From Thermodesulfobacteriota bacterium (GTDB taxonomy: Bacteria > Desulfobacterota > Desulfobacteria > Desulfobacterales > RPRI01), in contig JAUPLM010000366.1 of the NCBI GenBank assembly GCA_030836965.1, forward strand, positions 1-6,186: a stretch of DNA of 6,186 bases, read 5' to 3'. The stretch's first letter is position 1. The number at the start of each line of letters is the position of its first letter. Shown here one piece after another: positions 1-6,186 of this stretch. The translations under genes and the position numbers were made by a program. The notes beneath the pieces were generated by a model, which saw nothing but the letters and a program-made list of their open reading frames with translations, was not told the DNA's origin and searched no databases.

Positions 1-420
1 CAAAGTCTTTATGGACCAGTCACGGGATATGTCCGCAATCTGGCCCCAGTTGGAGCTTAAGATCATTCGTGTCATGACAATGAAAGTGACCAGACTGACA
101 AAAAGCGCCGTGATAACTTTCGTCAATCTTCGTTTCGGCAGCTCAAGCTCAAGCGCCGGGGAGAGCATGATGGCAAAAATATATGTCATGCAGATGGCCC
201 CGACATAAATCAAAAGCTGCATCATGGCCACGAACTGGCTTCCCAGAAAAAGGTATATTCCGGTTATACCGAGCATGGCCAGAGCGAGCCCCAGTATGTT
301 ATGCACGATATTTCTGGGAACGACCGCCAGCAAAGCTCCGGCAACCGTAATTCCCGCCATGAGCCAGAAGGCTCCCCGCGCCACCATTACCGGAGAAATT
401 ATGTCGGAAATGGTGATCAT
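1..420 (-). CDS. nuoJ: NADH-quinone oxidoreductase subunit J (NuoJ), 3' end cut by window edge
   Basis: NuoJ is an integral membrane subunit of the proximal proton-pumping arm of respiratory complex I and packs against NuoA, NuoK and NuoH. The window holds the first 140 codons, open through base 1. The translation starts MITISDIISPVMVARGAFWL and has hydrophobic segments at about 15-34, 38-58, 61-86 and 100-119. Residues 56-75 (YLFLGSQFVAMMQLLIYVGA) match the conserved NuoJ core around the third helix, with the hallmark LLIYVGAI. The family is usually about 165-200 residues with five helices, so the last helix and the tail are off the edge. The ATG overlaps the nuoI stop by four bases (ATGA), and GGAGGA lies seven bases upstream within nuoI, which fixes the start. 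The identity is secure; the missing end is due to the window, not to a mutation I can see. Confidence 0.93.
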   Translation of the reverse strand, partial: MITISDIISPVMVARGAFWLMAGITVAGALLAVVPRNIVHNILGLALAMLGITGIYLFLGSQFVAMMQLLIYVGAICMTYIFAIMLSPALELELPKRRLTKVITALFVSLVTFIVMTRMILSSNWGQIADISRDWSIKTL

Positions 421-875
421 GGCCTTTCCTCCAACCGTTTCATAATATCAATAACCCCGTCCCAGCGCGAAATGCAGGCAAGCTCATATTCATGTGAGAA
501 GGTAAGGGTTTTTTCCGGGCATACATCAACGCACAATCCGCAGAGACTGCATTTGGTAAAATCAATGTAATATTTTCGCCCGTATTTCCTCTCCCCGGCC
601 TTTTCCTTCTCTCCCTGCACCTTAATGACATGAGAAGGACAGGTGCGCATGCATAACCCGCAGGCTATGCAGTGATGACTTTTCGTGTCATCAAAATAAA
701 TGGCCTCGATATGTCCCCGGAAGTTTGGAGTCATGGTAAGCTTCCGGCGCGGGTACTGGACCGTTACAATCGGCACGAAGAGCCGCTTTAATGTGATCCC
801 CATACCGATCAAAAGGCTTTTTGATCCTGTAAGGATCTCTTTGATGTATTCTTTTAATCCGGACAATGAACTCAT
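417..875 (-). CDS. nuoI: NADH-quinone oxidoreductase subunit I (NuoI), 2x[4Fe-4S] ferredoxin-like
   Basis: NuoI carries the two 4Fe-4S clusters (N6a and N6b) that pass electrons along the connecting arm of complex I to cluster N2 in NuoB. The 152-residue protein shows two complete CxxCxxCxxxCP motifs, at C69-C72-C75-C79 (CIACGLCMRTCP) and C109-C112-C115-C119 (CSLCGLCVDVCP). An amphipathic N-terminus and the basic segment TVQYPRRKL (38-46) precede them, as usual. It is a little shorter than E. coli NuoI (about 180). The frame stays open upstream to base 992, but ATG 875 is preferred: AAGGTG sits eight bases before it, it lies two bases after the nuoH stop, and the upstream extension would run far into nuoH and does not resemble NuoI. 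The gene end overlaps nuoJ by four bases. All eight cluster cysteines are intact. Confidence 0.96.
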   Translation of the reverse strand: MSSLSGLKEYIKEILTGSKSLLIGMGITLKRLFVPIVTVQYPRRKLTMTPNFRGHIEAIYFDDTKSHHCIACGLCMRTCPSHVIKVQGEKEKAGERKYGRKYYIDFTKCSLCGLCVDVCPEKTLTFSHEYELACISRWDGVIDIMKRLEERP

Positions 876-889
876 ATTCAAAGCACCTT
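876..889 (-). promoter_or_regulatory. Ribosome binding site of nuoI
   Basis: AAGGTG (884-889 read on the minus strand) lies eight bases before ATG 875, within the last codons of nuoH. It supports the 152-residue NuoI over the 191-residue reading that begins inside nuoH. Confidence 0.7.
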
Positions 890-1876
890 GAGCAGAACGG
901 CTGTAACCATAAGGTTGAGAAGCGCGGCCGGGATCATGAATTTCCACGCGAAATTCATTAGCTGATCGAAACGAAGCCTCGGGAATGTCCACCGCACCCA
1001 GATGATTACAAATATAAGGATGTACACCTTGACCATGAACCAGATCAGTCCCGGGAAAAACGGCCCGTGCCAGCCGCCGAAAAAGAGTACCGCCCCCATG
1101 GAGGCGGCAATAAACATATTCGTATATTCCGCAAGGAAAAACAGAGCGAATCTCATGCCTGTGTATTCGGTATGGAATCCTGAAACCAGTTCAGATTCCG
1201 CTTCCACAAGGTCGAACGGCGCCCGGTTTGTTTCGGCGGTCGTCGAAATAAAGAATATAATGGCCGCAACAGGCTGATAAAAAATAAACCAGACGCCGGA
1301 TTGCGCCGCTGTTATTTCACTCATCTTGAATGAGTTGGTCATTATAATAATCGACATGGTTGAAAGCAGAAGAGGTATTTCATAGGCTACATTCTGGGCT
1401 ACCGCCCGAACGGCCCCGATCAGGGCGTATTTATTATTGGAGGCCCAGCCCCCCATCAGGATGGATAAAACCGTGAGGCTTGAAAAGGAGAATATGAGCA
1501 GGATGCCCACATTCATCTCACGAACCTGCATCATGGGGCTGAAAGGAATGACCACAAAACAGACAATGGCCGGAATAATGATTATTATCGGAGCCAGCCA
1601 GAAAAGAAATTTGTCCGCAAGTTTCGGAGTTATCATCTCCTTGCCCATAAGTTTTACGGCATCTATGAGCGTCTGGAGTATTCCGTGAGGACCGACTTCC
1701 ATAGGCCCGGGGCGAAGCTGTATATGGCCTGCCACTTTTCGCTCCAGCCATACGAGGAAAGCGGAATTGAGCGGAACAAAGACCAGGATGATCAGTATAC
1801 CTGTTACAGCCGCCGTCAGATCACGGCCGAGAAACCCGTAAATTTCTTTTATGATGGGAAGCTGAGTAATATTCAC
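878..1876 (-). CDS. nuoH: NADH-quinone oxidoreductase subunit H (NuoH)
   Basis: NuoH is the membrane subunit that joins the peripheral arm to the proton-pumping arm of complex I and forms much of the quinone chamber. It has 332 residues, the normal length, with about eight hydrophobic helices (near 25-44, 90-112, 122-143, 160-180, 192-212, 241-266, 275-297 and 311-331). Family signatures are [16 protein letters not shown] (43-58) and [17 protein letters not shown] (214-230) followed by [19 protein letters not shown] (233-251), the acidic loop that lines the quinone site. The loop usually written GPNRVGP reads GPMEVGP here. The start codon is GTG, in a GTGA overlap with the nuoD stop, with GGAG eight bases upstream (1885-1888). 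This gene directly follows nuoD with no nuoE, nuoF or nuoG between them. The stop lies two bases before nuoI. Confidence 0.96.
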   Translation of the reverse strand: MNITQLPIIKEIYGFLGRDLTAAVTGILIILVFVPLNSAFLVWLERKVAGHIQLRPGPMEVGPHGILQTLIDAVKLMGKEMITPKLADKFLFWLAPIIIIIPAIVCFVVIPFSPMMQVREMNVGILLIFSFSSLTVLSILMGGWASNNKYALIGAVRAVAQNVAYEIPLLLSTMSIIIMTNSFKMSEITAAQSGVWFIFYQPVAAIIFFISTTAETNRAPFDLVEAESELVSGFHTEYTGMRFALFFLAEYTNMFIAASMGAVLFFGGWHGPFFPGLIWFMVKVYILIFVIIWVRWTFPRLRFDQLMNFAWKFMIPAALLNLMVTAVLLKVL

Positions 1877-3000
1877 CTGTCTATCTCCGGCACGACCACA
1901 TCAATACTGCCAAGGGTTGCTATGCAATCCGCTATGAAATTTCCGGGGAGAATCCTGGTCAGCACAAACAGGTTTGAAAATGAAGGTGTGCGCACCTTTA
2001 TACGGTAGGGAATCCGTGTTCCATCACTTACGATATAGTACCCGACAGCACCGCGGGCGCTCTCAAAGGCGAAATAACAATCCCCGGCGGGCGGGTCTAT
2101 AAAAAGCGGTACCTTAGATCGGATCGGACCCTGAGGAAGGCCGTCCAGCGCCTGCTCGATAATGTTCATGCTCTGTTCCATTTCCGCCATCCTGACCTGG
2201 TACCTGGCCATGACATCCCCTTCCTTCCGGACAGGAATCTCAAAATCAAACTCAGGGTAAACGGAATAAGGCTCGTTTTTACGGACATCGTAACCGACTC
2301 CGGAACCGCGCAGAGTGGGGCCCGTGACCCCGAAATCAAGTGCCGTATCTTCCGTAATGATTCCTATTCCCCTGGTGCGCTTGATGAATATGATATTTTC
2401 GGTAATCAGGTTATGATAATCGCTGAAGCGTCCGCGCAGCCGGTCGATGAATCGCCGGGTTCCATCGCAAAATTCCCGGTCTATGTCATTCCGCACACCG
2501 CCGAACCGGTTGTAACAATAAGTAAGGCGCGATCCAGCTACCCTTTCCAGCAGGTCAAGAACATGTTCACGGTCATCCCACCCGTAAAGAAAAGGGGTAA
2601 AGGCGCCGATGTCCATTACAAAAGCCATGATTCCGAGCAGATGACTCGATATCCTGTTCAGTTCGGATGTGATGACGCGGATATATTCGGCTCTTTCAGG
2701 AACCTCTATTCCACACAATTTCTCAACGGCCATGCAATACCCGTGATTATAGATAAGCCCAGACAGGTAATCGATGCGTGATGTATTCGGCAGGAACTGT
2801 TCCCAGATCCGGTTCTCCGCCATTTTTTCATGGCCTCTGTGGGAGTAGCCGACAATCGGTTCGGCTTCTACCACCACTTCGCCGTCCAGTTTCATCAGGA
2901 GGTGAAGCACTCCGTGAGTGCTCGGATGCTGGGGGCCGAGATTGAGCTGATAGACCCTTTCATTTATGGTGGTGTCGTCTATTGTTTTGATGTTCAGCAT
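1873..3000 (-). CDS. nuoD: NADH-quinone oxidoreductase subunit D (NuoD), 49 kDa type
   Basis: NuoD is the 49 kDa-type subunit, related to the large subunit of NiFe hydrogenases, which with NuoB and NuoH forms the quinone-reduction site of complex I. It has 375 residues, close to the usual length. [20 protein letters not shown] (21-40) is the N-terminal signature, followed by [12 protein letters not shown] (51-62) and SRIDYLSGL (74-82). His29 and Tyr78 are spaced exactly like His38 and Tyr87, the quinone-contacting pair of Thermus Nqo4. Near the end come [16 protein letters not shown] (312-327) and a terminal [12 protein letters not shown], the expected family ending. Hydrogenase nickel ligands are not expected in NuoD and are not seen. 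The start overlaps the nuoC end by seven bases and has only a weak Shine-Dalgarno sequence, which suggests coupling to nuoC translation. It is a separate gene, not the nuoCD fusion of enterobacteria. Confidence 0.97.
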   Translation of the reverse strand: MLNIKTIDDTTINERVYQLNLGPQHPSTHGVLHLLMKLDGEVVVEAEPIVGYSHRGHEKMAENRIWEQFLPNTSRIDYLSGLIYNHGYCMAVEKLCGIEVPERAEYIRVITSELNRISSHLLGIMAFVMDIGAFTPFLYGWDDREHVLDLLERVAGSRLTYCYNRFGGVRNDIDREFCDGTRRFIDRLRGRFSDYHNLITENIIFIKRTRGIGIITEDTALDFGVTGPTLRGSGVGYDVRKNEPYSVYPEFDFEIPVRKEGDVMARYQVRMAEMEQSMNIIEQALDGLPQGPIRSKVPLFIDPPAGDCYFAFESARGAVGYYIVSDGTRIPYRIKVRTPSFSNLFVLTRILPGNFIADCIATLGSIDVVVPEIDR

Positions 3001-3488
3001 AGGATATCATCTATTTCTTCCGTCAGCTTCGTTTTGCCGAAGCTCTTCAATAACGGAAAATAATCGGCATTATCGGGATTCAGTATCCGCCTTAAATCCG
3101 GATGATCCAGGAAGCGGATGCCGAAAAAATCATAGATTTCACGCTCCAGCCATATGGCTTCGGGATAAACCGAAGAGACCGACCGGGGTGAAGCTTCTTT
3201 TGATATCCGGATACGGGCAACTAAACGGCAGAAATCCTGATGCCAGGTCGAATAGAAATAGACGAGTTCAAAAGAATCCGGAAAATCCACGGCGGTAATG
3301 GTCTCAAGATAAAAGCGCTTCTCCTTCATTACAGAAGCAACTCTAAGCATTCCGGCATCGCTCAGACGCACCTCCAGGTGACAGCCTGTTTTTGCATAAT
3401 CGCCTGAGATTATCCGTTCCTCCGGCAATGCGCCGCTCAAACTATTTTTTAGCTCTCCGAGCAGCTTTTTCCGCTCTTCGGTTGGCAT
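2994..3488 (-). CDS. nuoC: NADH-quinone oxidoreductase subunit C (NuoC), 30 kDa type
   Basis: NuoC is the 30 kDa-type subunit of the peripheral arm of complex I; it carries no cofactor and braces NuoD and NuoI. The 164-residue protein has the family fold order: a variable N-terminus, then [18 protein letters not shown] (65-82) and RLVARIRI (88-95), then the signature [20 protein letters not shown] (112-131) followed by RRIL. After this the usual GYPLRKDYP-like ending is replaced by a tail containing YFPLLKSF. The ATG at 3488 has AAGG eight bases upstream (3497-3500) but gives a 47-base overlap with the end of nuoB. A TTG at codon 17 (3440), just past the nuoB stop, is a possible alternative start with a less well placed GGAGAG. 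The last seven bases overlap nuoD. The identity is firm; the exact N-terminus is less certain. Confidence 0.94.
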   Translation of the reverse strand: MPTEERKKLLGELKNSLSGALPEERIISGDYAKTGCHLEVRLSDAGMLRVASVMKEKRFYLETITAVDFPDSFELVYFYSTWHQDFCRLVARIRISKEASPRSVSSVYPEAIWLEREIYDFFGIRFLDHPDLRRILNPDNADYFPLLKSFGKTKLTEEIDDILC

Positions 3489-4008
3489 CGATTGTACCTT
3501 TTGTTATCTTTTTTTGTAATTGAAGTAATCCCTGGATAAGCCCTTCCGGACGCGGCGGACATCCGGGAACATAAATATCTACAGGAAGTATCTTGTCCGC
3601 CCCGTTAACTATGGCATACTGCCCTTCATAGGCGAAAGGACCTCCGGAAATGGCACAGTTGCCCATCGCAATGACCCACTTGGGTCCCGGCATCTGTTCC
3701 CAGAGGGTTTTGATGGTCGGCACGAATTTATGGGATATTGTTCCGGCCACGATCATTACATCGGATTGGCGGGGTGTGGACCTGAAGATGATCCCGAAAC
3801 GGTCCAGATCGAAACGGGCCATGCCCGCGGCCATCATCTCTATGGAGCAGCAGGCTATCCCGAAGGTCATCGGCCAGAGGGAATTGACTCTGGCAAGGTT
3901 GAGCAGATCCTGCAGGACGGCAAATCCCAAAATGGCCGGGCTTTCCTTTAATTGCGCCGAATGATCATTCGGCGGCATGCATATGGGCGATCTTTCATCT
4001 ACCGCCAT
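3442..4008 (-). CDS. nuoB: NADH-quinone oxidoreductase subunit B (NuoB), cluster N2 carrier
   Basis: NuoB holds the terminal 4Fe-4S cluster N2, which donates electrons to quinone in complex I; it is related to the small subunit of NiFe hydrogenases. In this 188-residue protein the N2 ligands are all present: the tandem pair C53-C54 ([11 protein letters not shown]), C118 (MGNCAISGG) and C150 ([11 protein letters not shown]). SLWPMTFG (43-50) and the [20 protein letters not shown] region (70-89) are also typical. The frame is open upstream to an ATG at 4203, but the start at 4008 is chosen because a perfect AAGGAG lies seven bases before it and the upstream part only reads through nuoA. The gene overlaps nuoA by 10 bases and nuoC by 47. 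The last 12 residues form a very basic tail ([12 protein letters not shown]), encoded largely in the overlap with nuoC. Confidence 0.97.
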   Translation of the reverse strand: MAVDERSPICMPPNDHSAQLKESPAILGFAVLQDLLNLARVNSLWPMTFGIACCSIEMMAAGMARFDLDRFGIIFRSTPRQSDVMIVAGTISHKFVPTIKTLWEQMPGPKWVIAMGNCAISGGPFAYEGQYAIVNGADKILPVDIYVPGCPPRPEGLIQGLLQLQKKITKGTIDANRRAEKAARRAKK

Positions 4009-4382
4009 ATGAAGGCTCCTTTTCGCCAGGCATAAACAATGGCAAGCGATATCAGAAAGAGAAAGAGAATCAAACTTGTAAGTTCGTCGAAACCGGTTCC
4101 TCTCTGATAGACTAGAAGGACCGGAAAGAGATAAAGAACATCCACATCGAAGGCCAGAAATATGAGTGCGAAAAGATAATAGGAAGCCCCGAACTGCATC
4201 CATGCGGTCTTTATCGGAGCCATCCCGCTTTCATAGGTAGCCGTCTTTTTCTCTCCCATGAAACTTGGGCCGATCAGCGCATTGAAGGTGACCATTATAA
4301 GTGATAATGCGATAGATATGATAAAAAACAGGAAAACAAAGAAAAAATCGTATAAACCCGATTGCATCATCTGGGTAAACAT
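3999..4382 (-). CDS. nuoA: NADH-quinone oxidoreductase subunit A (NuoA)
   Basis: NuoA is a small membrane subunit of complex I next to NuoH and NuoJ, with a loop that reaches the quinone chamber. The 127-residue protein has three hydrophobic helices (about 11-35, 64-92 and 98-118). The conserved loop [10 protein letters not shown] lies at 48-57 and the second-helix signature [12 protein letters not shown] at 76-87. Glu51, Asp79 and Asp81 sit at the positions of the conserved acidic residues of E. coli NuoA (Glu51, Asp79, Glu81), so the last is a conservative Asp for Glu change. ATG 4382 has GAGG nine bases upstream (4392-4395). It is the first gene of the nuo cluster, about 55 bases below the predicted transcription start of the promoter at 4443-4471. 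The stop TAG lies inside the start of nuoB. Confidence 0.96.
   Translation of the reverse strand: MFTQMMQSGLYDFFFVFLFFIISIALSLIMVTFNALIGPSFMGEKKTATYESGMAPIKTAWMQFGASYYLFALIFLAFDVDVLYLFPVLLVYQRGTGFDELTSLILFLFLISLAIVYAWRKGAFIWR
4009..4021 (-). promoter_or_regulatory. Ribosome binding site of nuoB
   Basis: AAGGAG (4016-4021 read on the minus strand) stands seven bases before ATG 4008, inside the last codons of nuoA. It is a full-strength Shine-Dalgarno sequence and decides the nuoB start against the ATG 195 bases further upstream in the same frame. Confidence 0.8.
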
Positions 4383-4442
4383 CTAATATAACCTCTTATT
4401 TACATAAAAAAGTCATAACAGCTTATATGATTTTATATCAGT

Positions 4443-4471
4443 ATTAAACTGTTTAAAATACCCCTTGTCAA
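4443..4471 (-). promoter_or_regulatory. Predicted sigma70-type promoter of the nuo operon
   Basis: On the minus strand a perfect -35 box TTGACA (4466-4471) and a -10 box TTTAAT (4443-4448, five of six matches to TATAAT) are separated by exactly 17 bases. AT-rich sequence just upstream (about 4472-4500) could act as an UP element. Transcription would begin near 4436 and give a leader of about 55 bases before nuoA, with its GAGG ribosome site at 4392-4395. The position between thrS and the first nuo gene is what a dedicated nuo promoter should have. The call rests on consensus match and context only. Confidence 0.75.
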
Positions 4472-4607
4472 GAATTAAAACATAAAAAATTTCCCCGTAA
4501 TTTATCTTCTGCGGTTCATTATAAAAATATGATTCATGGTTTCGATACCTTTTAAAGCGATTGAGTTTCTCAGGCAGATTATAGATGGATCAGAAAAGTG
4601 AAATAGA

Positions 4608-4681
4608 TGTTGCCGGGTTCGTAAAAAGTCTTACCAAACGGCTTTGAGCTTTTGGGAAACAGATTTGTACGGTACCATCAG
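4608..4681. repeat. Imperfect inverted repeat, possibly a small interspersed element
   Basis: The left arm, containing CGGGTTCGTAAAAAGTC (4614-4630), resembles the reverse complement of the right arm, GATTTGTACGGTACC (from about 4662). The arms share a CGTA-(A-run)-TC core, with several mismatches and one offset, around a loop of roughly 30 bases. The left arm resembles a type of short palindromic repeat that I recall, without being able to check, from deltaproteobacterial intergenic regions. Only one copy is in the window, so repetition is unproven. Confidence 0.3.
4623..4655 (-). terminator. Weak candidate terminator downstream of thrS
   Basis: Read on the minus strand, CCAAA (4655-4651) can pair with TTTGG (4638-4634). 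Inside this stem GCT and AGC can form a further three pairs. The sequence then runs six bases to a T-tract TTTTT (4627-4623). The stem is short and broken by an internal loop, and the T-tract is not directly adjacent, so it may only reduce read-through. Its place, about 50 bases after the thrS stop and before the nuo promoter, is right for a terminator. Confidence 0.3.
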
Positions 4682-4704
4682 ATTGACGGGTTATTCAATG
4701 AGCC

Positions 4705-6186
4705 TTAATCCGTAAAGACTTCCGGATCGGATTTTCTTTCCCGGATATGGGAAAGCGTAATTTTCACAAAGTCGTCAACTGAGATTCCGTATCTTATGTT
4801 GCCGCTTAAGGATCTCACGGAAACAGTCCCGGATTCCTTCTCTTTTGCTCCGCATGTAATTATCAGGGGAACGTGGCTGATCTGGGCGTCTCTTATTTTT
4901 TTCTTAAGGCTTTCGGTTCTTCCGTCAATCTCCGTCCGGATTCCCTCTTTTTCAAGAATGGACTGAATCTCTTTCGCGTACGATACAAGCTCGTCATTTA
5001 TCGGAAGGAGTACCGCTTGTACGGGAGCCATCCAGACTGGAAAACGACCCGCGAAATGTTCTATCAATATTCCGAAGAACCGCTCTATGGATCCGTAAAT
5101 AACTCTGTGAATCATTATGGGGCGGCGTCTTTCATTATCTTTGTCCACATAAGTAAGATCGAACCTTTCGGGCAATGCCATGTCGAGCTGTATCGTACCG
5201 CACTGCCATGTTCTCCCGAGGGCATCCTTGATATGGATATCTATTTTTGGGCCATAAAACGCACCGTCCCCTTCATTCGTTTTATAATCCATGCCGTAAG
5301 CTGCAAGCGCCGATTTCAGACCTTCCGTGGCGACACTCCATTGCTCGTCCGTTCCTATCGATTTTTTAGGTCGTGTTGAGAGCTCAAGATGGAAGCCAAG
5401 GCCGAATGTGCTGTATATTCTCTCCACGAGTTTCAGAACTCCAAGTATTTCCCCCTCAATCTGGTCCGGCGTCATGAAGATATGCGCATCATCCTGGTGA
5501 AAGGCTCTCACCCTGAATAGGCCCGATAAGACTCCGCTTAATTCATGCCTGTGGACCAGGCCTATTTCAGCGGCTCTCAAAGGAAGATCCTTATACGAAT
5601 GGGGTTTCATGGCATATAGAAGCATCCCTCCGGGGCAGTTCATCGGCTTTATAGCGTACTCGGTCTCATCAACTACGGATGTGTACATGTTTTCGCGGTA
5701 ATTTTCCCAGTGCCCGCTTCTTTCCCACAGGCTCCGGTTAAGCATGATAGGTGTCTTTGTTTCAACATAACCCGCTGTCCTGTGCTCTGTTTTCCAGTAG
5801 TCGATCAGGGCTCCCCATATATTCATCCCTTTAGGATGAAAAAAGGGCATCCCGGGAGCCTCATCGTGAAAACTGAAAAGATCGAGGGCTACCCCTATCT
5901 TGCGGTGGTTCCTCTTTATAGCCTCTTCGATAAAATGAAGATGATCATCGAGCTCTTTTTTCGAGAAAAAGGCCGTACCGTAAATCCGCTGCAACTGGGC
6001 TTTCGTCTGGTCCGCTCTCCAGTATGCTCCCGAAACCTTCATGAGCTTTATGGCTTTTATGAAACCGGTATGGGGCAGATGGGGTCCGCGGCATAAATCG
6101 GTAAAATCGCCCTGTTCGTACAAAGAAATGGTTCCATCTTTTAAATCCGAGATCATCTCAAGCTTGTAAGGCTCGTTTTTGTAGAA
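4705..6186 (-). CDS. thrS: Threonyl-tRNA synthetase (ThrRS), 5' end cut by window edge
   Basis: ThrRS attaches threonine to tRNA-Thr in the cytoplasm (class II synthetase). The frame enters at base 6186 and gives 493 codons; by alignment of landmark residues with E. coli ThrRS about 150 N-terminal residues are missing, namely the TGS domain and the HxxxH part of the editing domain. Residue numbers here count from the window edge. The editing-site Cys and His of LCRGPHLPHTG (C32, H36) are present. The catalytic zinc ligands are C184 (KPMNCPGG), H235 (FHQDDAHIF) and H360 (RPIMIHRVIYGS). Class II motif 2 lies in VHRHELSGVL...RVRAF and motif 3 in GSIERFFGILIEHFAG. The C-terminal anticodon-binding domain begins near WMAPVQ (385-390) and includes the conserved KESGTVSVRS. 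All visible catalytic residues are intact. Downstream neighbours are the nuo genes; no infC follows it, unlike in many bacteria. Confidence 0.97.
   Translation of the reverse strand, partial: FYKNEPYKLEMISDLKDGTISLYEQGDFTDLCRGPHLPHTGFIKAIKLMKVSGAYWRADQTKAQLQRIYGTAFFSKKELDDHLHFIEEAIKRNHRKIGVALDLFSFHDEAPGMPFFHPKGMNIWGALIDYWKTEHRTAGYVETKTPIMLNRSLWERSGHWENYRENMYTSVVDETEYAIKPMNCPGGMLLYAMKPHSYKDLPLRAAEIGLVHRHELSGVLSGLFRVRAFHQDDAHIFMTPDQIEGEILGVLKLVERIYSTFGLGFHLELSTRPKKSIGTDEQWSVATEGLKSALAAYGMDYKTNEGDGAFYGPKIDIHIKDALGRTWQCGTIQLDMALPERFDLTYVDKDNERRRPIMIHRVIYGSIERFFGILIEHFAGRFPVWMAPVQAVLLPINDELVSYAKEIQSILEKEGIRTEIDGRTESLKKKIRDAQISHVPLIITCGAKEKESGTVSVRSLSGNIRYGISVDDFVKITLSHIRERKSDPEVFTD

Larger units (their letters stand above)
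4383..4704. other. Intergenic region between thrS and nuoA
   Basis: These 322 bases hold no convincing gene on either strand. The half next to nuoA is strongly AT-rich and contains the nuo promoter and the nuoA leader. The half next to thrS contains an imperfect inverted repeat (about 4608-4681) enclosing a weak hairpin followed by a T-tract in the thrS transcription direction. No tRNA-like, T-box-like or riboswitch-like fold was recognised by eye. Confidence 0.75.

Noticed and set aside
876..992. Upstream extension of the nuoI frame to base 992 (191 residues).
   Set aside because: It lies wholly in the end of nuoH, does not look like NuoI, and ATG 875 has its own ribosome binding site and the expected N-terminus.
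2413..2781. Plus-strand open frame of 122 codons inside nuoD, and a similar 168-codon frame at 4873-5379 inside thrS.
   Set aside because: They are mirror readings of strongly conserved minus-strand genes, with no recognisable domain and no supporting operon context on the plus strand.
4009..4203. Upstream extension of the nuoB frame to an ATG at 4203 (253 residues).
   Set aside because: It reads antisense-free through nuoA in another frame with low-complexity Ser/Leu/Arg content, does not resemble NuoB, and the perfect AAGGAG belongs to the start at 4008.
4396..4416. Six-codon leader reading frame (MTFLCK, then stop) between the nuo promoter and nuoA on the minus strand.
   Set aside because: It lacks a clear ribosome binding site and a short frame like this is expected by chance in AT-rich sequence; its stop merely precedes the nuoA GAGG.
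4682..4699. ATTGA/TCAAT inverted repeat with an eight-base loop just after the thrS stop.
   Set aside because: Only five pairs, mostly A-T, and no T-tract follows, so it is not a credible terminator or operator.
1..6186. Possibility of a novel accessory system, CRISPR array, mobile element or RNA gene.
   Set aside because: Apart from the 322-base gap, the window is filled by core genes with intact family motifs; no direct-repeat array, transposase, terminal repeats or tRNA-like sequence was seen.

Overview
All seven genes in this window lie on the minus strand, so the biological reading direction runs from base 6186 down to base 1. The 5' portion (6186-4705) is the C-terminal three quarters of thrS, threonyl-tRNA synthetase, whose N-terminus lies beyond the right edge. 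After a gap of about 320 bases without a gene comes a tightly packed run of respiratory complex I genes: nuoA, nuoB, nuoC, nuoD, nuoH, nuoI and the start of nuoJ, which is cut off at base 1.

The gap between thrS and nuoA is AT-rich. It holds a good sigma70-type promoter pointing into nuoA (TTGACA, 17-base spacer, TTTAAT). Nearer thrS there is a degenerate inverted repeat with a weak terminator-like hairpin inside it. The nuo cluster is therefore probably its own transcription unit. Neighbouring nuo genes overlap by 4 to 47 bases or are separated by 2 bases, and most starts have a clear Shine-Dalgarno sequence, as expected for one polycistronic message with coupled translation.

The proteins build the quinone-reducing connecting arm of complex I (NuoB, NuoC, NuoD, NuoI, carrying cluster N2 and two further 4Fe-4S clusters) and the proximal membrane arm (NuoA, NuoH, NuoJ). 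The NADH-oxidising module genes nuoE, nuoF and nuoG, which usually sit between nuoD and nuoH, are absent: the nuoD stop overlaps the nuoH start. This is the layout of 11-subunit type complex I, or of a genome that keeps nuoEFG elsewhere. The electron donor cannot be deduced from this window.

The organism is a bacterium with a bacterial-type ThrRS, split nuoC and nuoD, and moderate GC content. The layout and protein style would suit a deltaproteobacterial (Desulfobacterota-like) or related anaerobic lineage, but that is a weak inference. There are no tRNA or rRNA genes, CRISPR arrays or mobile-element genes. The window looks like core metabolism rather than an accessory island, and I see no convincing new system in it.
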